DNA of 64,000 nucleotides from Ryuthela nishihirai (taxonomy: Eukaryota > Arthropoda > Arachnida > Araneae > Heptathelidae): assembly GCA_038380435.1 (NCBI GenBank), contig JAWZYU010000028.1, positions 44,823,095-44,887,094 of the forward strand, in the 5' to 3' direction. Made by a program: the position numbers and the translations under genes. Positions within the stretch are counted from its first letter, which is position 1, and every line of letters begins with the position of its first letter. The notes under the pieces are model-generated. The model worked only from the letters and a program-made list of their open reading frames with translations, did not search any database and was not told where the DNA came from. Positions 10,536 through 20,054 of this stretch are shown here, piece by piece.

Positions 10536-10923
10536 ATAGCCAACAACAACGACGACGATGATAACAACAGTAATGAACAGAATTTGTTAAAGAAGCGTAA
10601 TTCAACGCTATCGTTCTATTGTTACATGCACCCATTTTGTTCAGACGTGAATTTTAATAAGTACAACCAGGTACTAACAATTACTTCCAAGTACAACCAG
10701 GTATCCTAACAATGAGAAGTTTTTAGGGAGAGTATGAAACTGTGCATTAGATGCTTCAACTGCTCTCGTAGATCATTGGTTGATTGATGAATTCGTGAGA
10801 AAAGTATCGAGAGATCAACTGAGCATGCTCATAGACTCGCTTGCTGCTATTCAAGCGATATGAATGCATGTCAGAGTCTTTAAAATTATAATTATATATA
10901 TATACAAATAAATCAAACTCCTC
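10536..10923. other. No feature recognised
   Basis: Mixed sequence following the AT-rich array; no SINE, LINE, palindrome or convincing exon. A near-repeat of aagtacaaccaggta occurs at about 10658 and 10690. Confidence 0.4.
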
Positions 10924-10939
10924 AATGTGCTATATCATC

Positions 10940-11326
10940 GGGGCGGGGGTGGCTCAGTCGGTAGCGCGCCAGGCTCGTAATCTGTAGTTCCCAGGTTCGA
11001 GTCCCAGCTGGGTCAGCGTTGAGATTTATCTCCGCAAAATTCCCCGCCCTGCCCACGGTCAGTAGGGGACACCGATGGGCTTGGAAAGGCCGCCGTCCGT
11101 CGGATGGGACGTTAAGCCGTGGCTCCGTGTGCGGGAAAGACATACCCTCTGCACGTTAAAGAACACACTGGATGACTTTAACGGGAAGCTACCATCTGTC
11201 TCCCAACAGCTATTCCAGTGGGTCCCCTCCCCCAACCTTCTCTGAGCCTTCTGGGTCCATGTGACCTGGCCATTTAGCCCATGGTGTGCAAAAAAAGTGC
11301 TGCTCAGAGGTAAAACAACCCAACCC
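10940..11326 (+). mobile_element. SINE-A, full length, 16-bp TSD (best reference copy)
   Basis: The TSD aatgtgctatatcatc lies at 10924-10939 and 11327-11342, so both ends are defined exactly. The element is 387 bp: ggggcgggggtggctcag at the 5' end, B box ggttcgagtcc, body, and tail aaaacaacccaaccc. Confidence 0.97.
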
Positions 11327-11342
11327 AATGTGCTATATCATC

Positions 11343-11574
11343 ACGGATATTACGTTGAATAGATGAATATAATTTCATTTTGACAATGTTCAGTATTTAG
11401 TAGAAATGAGTTCGGTGATGAAATTTTCGAGCTGGAGATCGAAAACGTGAGAGCGGCGTTTTAACTAATTGATGAGCTTGAGCACGTTCGAGAGCGTTTT
11501 CAAGTATTTAAAATATCTGACGCAATCATAAGACATATATTCTGATTCATTCTCTAAGACACGTTTCGATTTTT
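11343..11574. other. No feature recognised
   Basis: AT-rich flank between SINE-A and the diverged duplication; nothing identifiable. Confidence 0.4.
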
Positions 11575-12165
11575 CGTATTATAGGAAGGCTATTTGAAAT
11601 TTAAAAAAGAAATTGTAACTTTTTAAGAGACAAATATTTAAAAAAAATTTTTAAACACAAAATGCTAGAAATAATTCGCAAAAACGGATTTAAAAAAAGC
11701 AAAAGCAAATCATTGTAAACACGAAAGTGATTCGTTAACAAGGGGAAGATAATTTTTAAAAGATATAATGAAAAGAGAAAGAGTAAGTATTAGTTTTATT
11801 TACTAAACAGATAAAAAAATATTGAAATCATAATGGAGTACCGCTAAAACATTTTTAATTTATCGTATTACAGGAAAGTTATACGTTCAAAATGCGAACT
11901 TAAAAACAAAGATGCGAACTTTAATAAAAGTCAAAAACATAATTTTAATAAAATGTAAAAAAGTTAATTTCAAAACATTTTGAAATTAAAAGTACCAGAA
12001 ATAATTCACAAAAAACGGATATTTTCAAAAATAAAAACGTTATAAGTGCGAAGCTGATTGGTTATCAAGAGAGAGAAATTTTTAAAAAGATATAACGAAA
12101 CGCTAAATTCTACTTATTAGTTTTATTTACCAAACTCAGATTAAAAAAATTAAAATCATTATTAA
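11575..12165 (+). repeat. Two-copy diverged direct duplication (~290 bp each)
   Basis: Copy 1 (about 11575-11845) and copy 2 (about 11867-12165) share, in order, tcgtattaya ggaa, gaaataattc(g/a)caaaaa, gattsgttatcaa/gttaacaagg and ttagttttatttac(t/c)aaac. Identity is patchy, so the event is old. No coding capacity is evident. Confidence 0.6.
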
Positions 12166-12261
12166 ACTATTATTTATGTTTTTATATTTATATATTATTA
12201 TATTTTATATATTATATTTTTATATATATATTTTATACATTTTTCCGGGGGTTGGCACTTC

Positions 12262-12343
12262 GACGAAAAAGGGTATACCAATGGGCTTGGAAAAGCCGTC
12301 GTCCGTCGGATGTGACGTTAAACCGTGGTCTCTTGTGCATGTT
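12262..12343 (+). mobile_element. SINE-A middle fragment
   Basis: Matches the body from ccaatgggcttggaaaagcc to taaaccgtggtctcttgtgc, then breaks off at the next, inverted fragment. Confidence 0.7.
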
Positions 12344-12700
12344 ATAGTGGGTTGTTTTACCTCTTAGAGGCACTTTTATGGACACAATGGGCTAAATAAT
12401 TAGGGATCTCAAAGGCTCAGAGAAGGTTGGTGAAAGGAGACCCACTGGACAGATGGTAGCCTCCCGTCAAGGATATCCAGTGTTTTTATCGTGCACAGAG
12501 TATAGCTCTTCGCACACGGACCACGGCTTAATGTCTCATAAGAAGGACGGCGGTCTTCCTGAGCCATCGGTGTACCATACTGGCCGAGTGTGGAGTTTTG
12601 CGGAGAAAAATCTCAACACTGGCCCAGGTGGGACTCGAACCTGGGAACTACAGGTTACGAGACTGGCACGCTACCAATTGAGCCAACCCCCCCTCCCCCA
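12344..12700 (-). mobile_element. SINE-A, diverged near-full copy
   Basis: From atagtgggttgttttacctc to gagccaaccccccctccccc. Several deletions in the body, but the B box (cgaacctggg on the plus strand) and the A-box region remain. Confidence 0.85.
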
Positions 12701-12755
12701 AAAAATATGGTTTTAGTATTGTAAGAGTTAATACGAAAGGAAAGTTATATTTGGT

Positions 12756-13346
12756 CAGTCCCGTGGCCGAGTGGCTAGCGCCCTTGGCTACTGATCAAAG
12801 GGACTGGGTTCGAGCCTTGGTTATGGTCATAGATGTTTGTGTTGTTTTTCTACTGAAGTCCCACCATCCTCACAGATCTTCTACTGTGACGTATCGGGGC
12901 GGGGGTGGCTCAGTCGGTAGCGCGCCACGCTCGTAATCTGTAGTTCCCAGGTTCGAGTCCCAGCTGGGTCAGCGTTGAGATTTTTCTCCGCAAAAATTCT
13001 CCGCCCTGCCCACGGTCAGTAGGGGACACCGATGAGCTTGGAAAGGCCGCCGTCCGTCGGATGGGACGTTAAGCCGTGGCCCCGTGTGCGGGAGAGCCAT
13101 ACCCTGTGCACGTGAAAGAACACGCTGGATGGCCTTGATGGGAGGCTACCATCTGTCTCCCAACAGCTGTTCCAGTGGGTCCCCTCCTCCAACCTTCTCT
13201 GAGCCTTCGGGGTCCATGTGACCTGGCCATTTAGCCCATTGTGTGCAAAAAAGTGCCGCTCAGAGGTAAAACAACCCAACCCAACTGTGACGTATTAAAC
13301 GGGCAGACTCCTGTCAGACCTCTGCGGCAAGCAGCTGCTTGAGGAA
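12756..13346 (+). mobile_element. SINE-B split by a SINE-A
   Basis: The tRNA-like head (gtggccgagtggctagcgcc, B box ggttcgagcc) is at 12756-12830 and the body follows to 12894. The 3' part (cctgtcagacctctgcggca, agcagctgcttgagg) resumes at 13296. The insertion is the SINE-A at 12895-13283. The nesting shows this SINE-B copy is older than that SINE-A copy. Confidence 0.92.
12895..13283 (+). mobile_element. SINE-A, full length, nested in SINE-B, 12-bp TSD
   Basis: The TSD actgtgacgtat is at 12883-12894 and 13284-13295 and lies within the SINE-B body. All SINE-A parts are present. Confidence 0.96.
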
Positions 13347-14183
13347 ATATTATTTTTTAATTCATAAACGTGACAAAAATTTAAAATCCGTTAACATCAT
13401 TTTTTACCCAACTTCTAAAGATGACCTTCGACACATTACCTCTTTCTGTCTCTCTAATTAAACTTTTTTTCTTCTTCTTTCTTTCAATCTTTATTTTTTA
13501 AACCGTGACGTCCTGCTTAATTTCTTTGCCCGCCCAAAAGTCCCCATTTTCAACTTTCGCAAAACTTGCTGCCGTGTAATAGATGTAAGTTCTTTCGCCG
13601 ATCTTACAGGAAGGTATTTGAGTACCATTAAGAATCCATTAGAGACAATGGTTTCGTTTTTGTAAATCTCACCCTCTTCCAGTCCCTTGATGAGAGTGTA
13701 AGACCACACCTCTGCACACACTCACCACCATCACCAGCTGCAGCAATAAAGATGAATCTTTAGAGCTACAGAGGTTCTTGGGAACGGTCTAGTTTCGTTT
13801 TTTATCTTTGGGTCTGTTTTTTTTTGCCTCGTTTATCCGTTATTTTCGAGAATGTCTTGTCGTTCATCGAGTAGCGGAAAATGTCGTGAAGATGCCAAGA
13901 AATCTAATCTTATTATAGCTTAGAGTTAATAAAATTGTGTGATGTTGGATTTTAAAATAGAGGCATTCTGAAATTGAGGAGGTGGGGGGGGGGGGGAGAG
14001 AATGAAGATAATACTTTTATCTAGATAAATTGGAAATGAATTAGTCTTCTGATAATACATTTCCCACGGTGGTATGACAGTCTTATGCGCCGTGAGGAAG
14101 ATTTGAGCGGAACGCCAGACTCAGTAGAAAGTTTACATTAAGAAGCATGCCTCTATCCTGGATTAGATCACAACTTACACACT
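13347..14183. other. Unassigned, probably single-copy
   Basis: No repeat family seen elsewhere in the window and no domain. A 76-codon minus-strand frame (13491-13721) lacks recognisable features. A 13- to 14-base G run lies near 13983. Confidence 0.45.
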
Positions 14184-14185
14184 TA

Positions 14186-14350
14186 CCGTATTTTAACGTG
14201 TATAAGGAACCACTTTTTGCCAAAAATTGGGTCCCAAAAATAGAGGGGTTTCTTATACATGGATAGTATTCTTAAATAAATGATTATATCTTAAAATAAA
14301 AATATCGTTGATGAAAAATCTGGGGGTTCCTTATACACGTTAAAATACGG
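14186..14350. mobile_element. 165-bp MITE with ~27-bp terminal inverted repeats and TA target
   Basis: The ends ccgtattttaacgtgtataa and its near-complement ttatacacgttaaaatacgg are flanked by TA at 14184-14185 and 14351-14352. The inside is AT-rich and non-coding. TA duplication points to the Tc1/mariner/pogo group. It was found only once here. Confidence 0.85.
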
Positions 14351-14355
14351 TATAT

Positions 14356-14735
14356 GGGCGGGGGTGGTTCAGTCGGTAGCGCGCCAGGCTCGTAATCTGT
14401 AATTCCCAGGTTCGAGTCCCAGCTGGGTCAGCGTTCAGACTTATCTCCCCAAAACTCTCCGCCCTGCCCACGGTCAGTTGGGGACACCGATGAGCTTGAA
14501 AAGACCGCCTTCAATCGGATGGGACGTTAAGCTGTGGTCCCGTGTACAGGAGAGCCATACCGTGTGCACGTTAAAGAACACGCTGAATGACCTTGACGAG
14601 AGGCTACCATCTGTCTCCCAACAGCTGTTCCAGTGGGTCCCCTCCCTCAACCTTCTCTGAGTCTTCGGGGTCCATGTGACCTGGCCATTTAGCCCAAGGT
14701 GTGCAAAAAAGTGTCGCTTAGAGGTAAAACAACCC
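14356..14735 (+). mobile_element. SINE-A, full length
   Basis: Starts five bases after the MITE (gggcgggggtggttcagtcg) and ends aaaacaacccaacac. No TSD is visible. Body changes (ttcaatcggatgg, gtcgcttagagg) are private. Confidence 0.92.
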
Positions 14736-14871
14736 AACACACTTATACAAAATTCTTTTACTCTGCTCAAATAGGGACGAGTGTTGATTCAGTTGCGAAC
14801 ACCCTAAGATAGTAACGTAATATACTCTGGTTCGAATACGGAATTTATCCTTCGTTTAAAATTTTTCAATG

Positions 14872-14967
14872 CAGGATATAAAAAGCAAAGTTGAGAAGAT
14901 GACATTGATGAGTTTTTCGAAAACCCATCGATGTCATCTTCTCACCTTTGCGTTTTATATCACGCAT
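14872..14967. repeat. Imperfect 95-bp palindrome
   Basis: gcaggatataaaaagcaaag and gagaagatgacattgatgag are mirrored by ctcatcatcg-like cccatcgatgtcatcttctc and ctttgcgttttatatcacgc. Arms of about 45 bp meet at a short gttttcgaaaac centre. It may be a small fold-back element. Confidence 0.75.
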
Positions 14968-14987
14968 TGCTCATCTTGCACCTTGCT

Positions 14988-15098
14988 CCATCGGATGGGA
15001 CATTAGGCCTAGGCCACACGTGTAGGAAAGCCATACACTTCCATTGTTAAAGAACGCGCTGGATGACTTCAAGGGAAACTTCCATCTGTTCCTTAGGG
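14988..15098 (+). mobile_element. SINE-A middle fragment
   Basis: Covers tccatcggatgggacattag to cttccatctgttcctta with substitutions. It is followed at once by a full copy. Confidence 0.75.
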
Positions 15099-15471
15099 GA
15101 GGGGGGTGGCTCAGTCGGTAGCGCGCCAGGCTCGTAATCTATAGTTCCCAGGTTCGAGTCCCATCTGGGTCAGCGTTGAGATTTATCTCCGCAAAGTTCC
15201 CACCGTCAGTAGGGGACACCGATGGGCTTGGAAAGGACGCTGTCCGTCGGATGGGACGTTAAGCCGTGGCCCCGTACGCGGGAGAGCCATACCCTGTGCA
15301 CGTTAAAGAACACGCTGGATGGCCTTGACGGGAGGCTACCATCTGTCTCCCAAGAGCTGTTCCAGTGGGTCCCCTCCCCCAACCTTCTCTGAGCCTTCGG
15401 GGTCCATGTGACCTGGCCATTTAGCCCATGGTGTGCAAAAAAGTGCCGCTCAGAGGTAAAACAATCCAATC
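15099..15471 (+). mobile_element. SINE-A, near full length
   Basis: Head ggggaggggggtggctcag, B box, and a body lacking about 15 bp around the ccccgccctgcc part, ending aaaacaatccaatcc before an A run. Confidence 0.93.
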
Positions 15472-15828
15472 CAAAAAAAAAAAACCAGTGTCTTGCAGAA
15501 TGTTCTTTCTTTCAAAATCTTCCGTGCTCAACGATCAGTTCACGTGACTAGGAAGGAAGTGAGCTGTTCGAAGGAAGTGAGCTGTTCGCTTTAGTATGGT
15601 CAATCACCTGAGTCCTTGCTGCACTTATTTGAAAATTGTCCTACCTCATCTTCCCGAAGCCTGGCTTTTCAAAGATCCCTTGTCTTCGAATTTCGAAGTT
15701 CTTTTCCTGGGATTTCCTTTCAGAAGGATGGCGCCAACCTGTATATTCGGAACCCATTTCTTACCCAGTTGAAGTCGGCAATCTTACAGGTAAATATACG
15801 AGATATGGTCTTAGACATATACACAATA
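15472..15828. other. Unassigned stretch with a possible exon
   Basis: Sequence not shared with the window's repeats. A tandem ggaagtgagctgttcg occurs twice near 15558-15590. See the candidate exon at 15724-15789. Confidence 0.4.
15724..15789 (+). other. Possible 66-bp exon of an unknown gene
   Basis: A polypyrimidine tract ending in cag (ggatttcctttcag) precedes it, and cttacag/gtaaat, a good donor, follows it. The 22 codons are open and read KDGANLYIRNPFLTQ and on, with normal residue variety. No neighbouring exon is found and no family is recognised, so chance is quite possible. Confidence 0.2.
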
Positions 15829-15830
15829 TA

Positions 15831-16360
15831 CACTGGTTTCCATAAATTAAGGAAAATCCCTATGTTAAGTCAATGGGAAACTAACGTCAAAGCTCTATAA
15901 CTTATAAAATAAGTCATTTTCTTTTGAAAAATGTGACTGCAGATAAAGATCTCAATCAAATAAATCAATATCTCGATTTTCAACAATATTCGTTCAGTAT
16001 TTAATGAGTTATGGAAGTTTGAATATTTAGTGACTTAGATTTTAGAAGTTAATTAAAACTTAGTAATAAGTATTGTATCAAAGTGTTTAATAAGTTTGTA
16101 TTTTAGACCTTTCTGTAAAGAATTCTTTCACTATTATTCAATTTTGTATAAGTTTTTTAAGACTGGCCTTGCTGTTGTTAAATATTCCAACATTCATAAT
16201 TCATTAAATACTGAACGAATATTGTTAAAAAACGAGATATTGATTTATTTGATTGAGATCTTTATCTGCGATCACATTTTTCAAAACAAACTTATTTTAG
16301 AAGTTATAGAGTTTTGACTTTTTTAACATAGGGATTTTCTTTAATTTATGGAAACCAGTG
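15831..16360. mobile_element. PAL-2 element, 530-bp imperfect palindrome, TA target
   Basis: Starts cactggtttccataaatta and ends with its complement taatttatggaaaccagtg, flanked by TA. Arms of about 200 bp share core motifs such as aatctcgattttcaacaata and ttcgttcagtatttaa. The middle, about 100 bp, is not paired. It has no transposase, so it is a foldback-type or MITE-like non-autonomous element. Confidence 0.88.
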
Positions 16361-16513
16361 TATGAACCCTTTACAGAATTTCACGTACGCTGATACATAC
16401 ACTGACTGAAGACAGCTGCCATAGAAAGACACTTGAATCGTTGAAATAATGGAATTTCTCAGATTCATCTGCTAGTAATTTGTTAGATAAATATAAATAA
16501 AAATAAAATAAAT

Positions 16514-16690
16514 ACCCCCTCAAGCAGCTGCTTGCCACAGAGGTCTGACAGGAGCCTGTCAGTTTATATGCCATAGTAGAAGGTCTGAGAGGGTGGCAGG
16601 ACCTCAGCAGAAAAACGTCACAAACAACCATGCCTTACCCGGGGCTCGAACCCAGGTCCCTTAGATCAGTAGCCAAGTTATCCTCTGTTA
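16514..16690 (-). mobile_element. SINE-B, near full length
   Basis: From taccccctcaagcagctgct (3' end) through gccttacccggggctcgaac (B box) to agccaagttatcctctgtt, where the head decays. Confidence 0.9.
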
Positions 16691-16785
16691 GTGACTTTAA
16701 GCATTATACGATAGAATTAATCTTTGGAAATTTAGTTGACTTTAATTGAAGACTCTGGTCCAGAAGGTGCTTTCCAGTCTAGTGT

Positions 16786-17169
16786 GGGGCGAGGGTGGCT
16801 CAGTCGGTAGTGCGCCAGGCTCGTAATCTGTAGTTCCCAGGTTCGAGTCCCAGCTCGGTCAGCATTGAGATTTATCTCCGCAAAAATCCCCGCCCTGCCC
16901 ACGGTCAGTAGGGGACATCGATGGGCTTGGAAAGGCCGCCGTCCATAGGATGGGACGTTAAGCCGTGGTCCCGTGTGCGGGAGAGACATACCCTGTGCAC
17001 GTTAAAGAACACGCTGGATGGCCTTGACGGGAGGCTACCATCTGTCTCCCAACAGCTGTTCCAGTGGGTCCCCTCCCCCAACCTTCTCTGAGCCTTCGGG
17101 GTCTATGTGACCTGGCCATTTAGCCCATGGTGTGCAAAAAAGTGCCGCTCAGAGGTAAAACAACCCAAC
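16786..17169 (+). mobile_element. SINE-A, full length, 12-bp TSD
   Basis: The TSD ccagtctagtgt lies at 16774-16785 and 17170-17181. The flanks of this insertion, once joined, recur at 18420-18475, so it entered a sequence that exists twice in the window. Confidence 0.96.
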
Positions 17170-17181
17170 CCAGTCTAGTGT

Positions 17182-17602
17182 AGACTGCCAACCTGCATCA
17201 AACATCATGGTATTTTTATTTTTTAAGTCAACACGCAGAGAATCAAGCATAATCTTGATTGAATTATTGGAATTGCAAAAATTTCTAGATCAAGGAGCCC
17301 ACTGGATCCAGCATCTTCTTTGACATGTCCTAAATCCTCTGCGGGCATGTGTGCTCTGACTTTCGTGGATTTAAAATAAAAAGCTCTTTCAAACTCAATT
17401 ATTCCAAGTTGCGAAAAATCTCAATGTCAGAGTTTGAATTTGGGACTTCGAGTATTGTGCGTGATATGCAACAAAATTTAACACATCCAGCGCCTTTGTT
17501 TTAAGCATATCTACTAATTCAGGTAAAATGTAGCAAAATTCGTTAAAAATGGCAGTTGGGTGGTTTTGCTGTAAGGGTACATAAAGTATTGAATTTGCTT
17601 TA
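17182..17602. other. Unassigned; starts with a sequence repeated at 18440
   Basis: The first ~45 bp (agactgccaacctgcatcaa and on) recur at 18437-18475. The rest shows no gene or known repeat. Confidence 0.45.
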
Positions 17603-17700
17603 TTTTGCCCCTGCGCGGCACTTTAGTGCACATAATGGGTTAAACGGCCAGGTCACAAGAACTCCAAGGACTCATATTTGGTAGGGCAGTGGTGAGCAGT
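17603..17700 (-). mobile_element. SINE-A 3' fragment, diverged
   Basis: Recognised by tgcgcggcactttagtgcac, aatgggttaaacggccaggt and a gaactccaaggactca part that equals the SINE-A end with many changes. Confidence 0.7.
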
Positions 17701-17758
17701 CTTTGTCTGCCAATCTGCAGCGTAAGAGGTATTTTCTGAACTTGCGGACAGCGGTAAG

Positions 17759-18142
17759 ATTGGATTGTTTTACCTCTGAGCGGCACTTTTTTGCACACAT
17801 GGGCTAAATGGCCAGGTCACATGGACCCCGAAGGCTCAGAGAAGGTTGGGGGAGGGGACCCACTGGAACAGCTGTTGGGAGACAGATGGTAGCCTCCCGT
17901 CAAGGCCATCCAGCGTGTTCTTTAACGTGCACAGGGTATGGCTCTCCCGCACACGGGGCCACGGCTTAACGTCCCATCCGACGGACGGCGGCTTTTCCAA
18001 GCCCATCGGTGTCCCCTACTGACCGTGGGCAGGGCGGGGAATTTTGCGGAGATAAATCTCAACGCTGACCCAGCTGGGACTCGAACCTGGGAACTACAGA
18101 TTACGAGCCTGGCGCGCTACCGACTGAGCCACCCCCGTCCCA
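17759..18142 (-). mobile_element. SINE-A, full length
   Basis: From agattggattgttttacctc to gccacccccgtcccacc. Complete body with few differences from the 10940 copy. Confidence 0.94.
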
Positions 18143-18419
18143 CCTTCGTCAGTAAAAACAGATTTATTCAGCTTACGCTTCATTTCTCTGGAAAATTTCC
18201 AATCGAACTTTCATTCTACAATTTCGCAAAATATGTAACTTTGCTATTAAAAACTTTCGAAAAACAATAACGTGACGTCAAAAACTGAGAGTTAAAGTTT
18301 AATAGCCTTAGGAGACTCGAATTCCTTAATAAATATGTCATACCGTTCATAAAAGCCATTAGTTTACAGCTAAGTTCTGAGAATCAATTTCAGACCAACT
18401 CTGTATTCCTCTTACTAGG

Positions 18420-18860
18420 AGGCACTTTCCAGTCTAATGTAGACTACCAACCTGCATCAAACATCATGGTATTTTGGGGCGGGGGTGGCTCAATCGGTAG
18501 CGCGCCAGGCTCGTAATCTGTAGTTCCCAGGTTCGAGTCCCAGCTGGGTCAGCGTTGAGATTTATCTCCGCAAAATTCCCCGCCCTGCCCACGGTCAGTA
18601 GGGGACACCGATGGGCTTGGAAAAGCCGCCGTCCGTCGGATGGGACGTTAAGCCGTGGCCCCGTGTGCAGGAGAGCCATACCTGTGCACGTTAAAGAACA
18701 CGCTGGATGGCCTTGACGGGAGGCTACCATCTGTCTCCCAACAGCTGTTCCAGTGAGTCCCCTCCCCCAACCTTCTCTGAGACTTCGGGGTCCACGTGAC
18801 CTGGCCATTTAGCCCATGGTGTGCAAAAAAGTGCCGCTCGGAGGTAAAACAACCCAACCC
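18420..18860 (+). mobile_element. Chimeric insertion: 56-bp 5' extension plus SINE-A
   Basis: The TSD cttactagg (18411-18419, 18861-18869) encloses not only the SINE-A (18476-18860) but also 56 bp upstream of it. That extension reads aggcactttccagtctaatg, tagactaccaacctgcatca, aacatcatggtatttt and matches the flanks of the SINE at 16786-17169. This fits a read-through (5' transduction) or template-switched transcript. Confidence 0.8.
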
Positions 18861-18869
18861 CTTACTAGG

Positions 18870-19978
18870 TATTTAAATCATCAATCAATGAAAAATTCAG
18901 CTTCAAATGACTCCTACACTTAGACAAATAAGAGTTTAATAGACTCTCATAAACACCACTTTATTGTCCTCAAGTGTAAGAGCAAAGCCCGTTGGGTTTG
19001 TCCTATTTAACACACCACCAAACACTAGTTACAGAGCGGGAGGGAAGAAAAAGAAAAAAAGTTGAAACACGTCAAGTTTTGAAAGCAGTATGTTCGGAAG
19101 TAGATAGTCATTTAAAGTCAAGCTTCGTGCTCTCGTCTCCTCTCGCATCTTCAGACCCCTGTCGTTGCATGCAGAACATCCATTTCAGACAGAGGAATGG
19201 AAGTCTGATGACAATCCCACGAATACATGCAAGATGAGATATAAATTACGACTGGACATCAGTCCTTTTAATTAACAACTGTTTAACTGTACGTCAAGTT
19301 CATGAAATGTGTTAGAGAAAAGCGCAATCTAGACATTTCTTTTTTTCCCCCTCTCATTTTATTTTATGCGACGTAAGTTTAACAGAGGGAGTGTCTCCCC
19401 CATGCGAAACTGTCTACTTCAAAAGCGAACCTCATGGTTTATGTATCCAAAGCACGACATGGCCCATTCGCTCGGTTAATTCTCTGACTCACGCACACAC
19501 CACTAAGCCTTTCTGTTACCTTAAGTCACTTGAACACAAAGTTCTGATTATAAATAGGTTCGAGCCATATATCACGTATGCGTATACGTGTATGTATATA
19601 TATATACATGGAACTGCGTTTTATGTTTGAAATACTATGATCGTTATTACAAAAATAAGATAGGCGCAACTAGATGAGCATAATGTACTGGGAACTTATC
19701 CGAAAAAGTTGAGGACACGCATTTTGGCAGCAAGAATAAAAAAATGTTTCTTAATGGAATGTTATGTCTCATCGGTGGAAAAGTTCTATTTTTACTCTGT
19801 CAGAGAAATGAACTTTAATGTGGTTGTTTCGTTCGGTGAAGATTTATACACCATATTAGCTGCTTATACAGGTGTAGCAGAGAGAGTTTTGATTTTATTT
19901 TTTAAGGCTGTCACTCCCAGCAGTTTAATTTGCATTAATTAACAGCATAACGAGAGTGTTATTAAACGCACACAAATC
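18870..19978. other. 1.1 kb without recognised features
   Basis: No family member, transposon end or domain. A short (ta/tg)n stretch lies at 19575-19610. Frames of 77-81 codons at 18992-19237, 19391-19630 and 19709-19942 look like chance. Confidence 0.5.
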
Positions 19979-20054
19979 ATGGCTTTCCCGCACAAGATGC
20001 CATGTGTTAGTGTCCCATTCCATGGCCTTTCCAAGCCAATCAGAGTCCCCACTA
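19979..20054 (-). mobile_element. SINE-A fragment, diverged
   Basis: atcatggctttcccgcacaa to agccaatcagagtcccc corresponds to the middle of SINE-A. It abuts a further copy. Confidence 0.7.

Noticed and set aside
10940..11015. SINE-A and SINE-B heads as tRNA genes
   Set aside because: They continue into SINE bodies, are multicopy with TSDs, and their acceptor ends do not pair as in a mature tRNA.
11310..11326. (aaccc)n tails as telomeric repeats
   Set aside because: Two or three units at each SINE-A end only; no longer array and not the common arthropod TTAGG motif.
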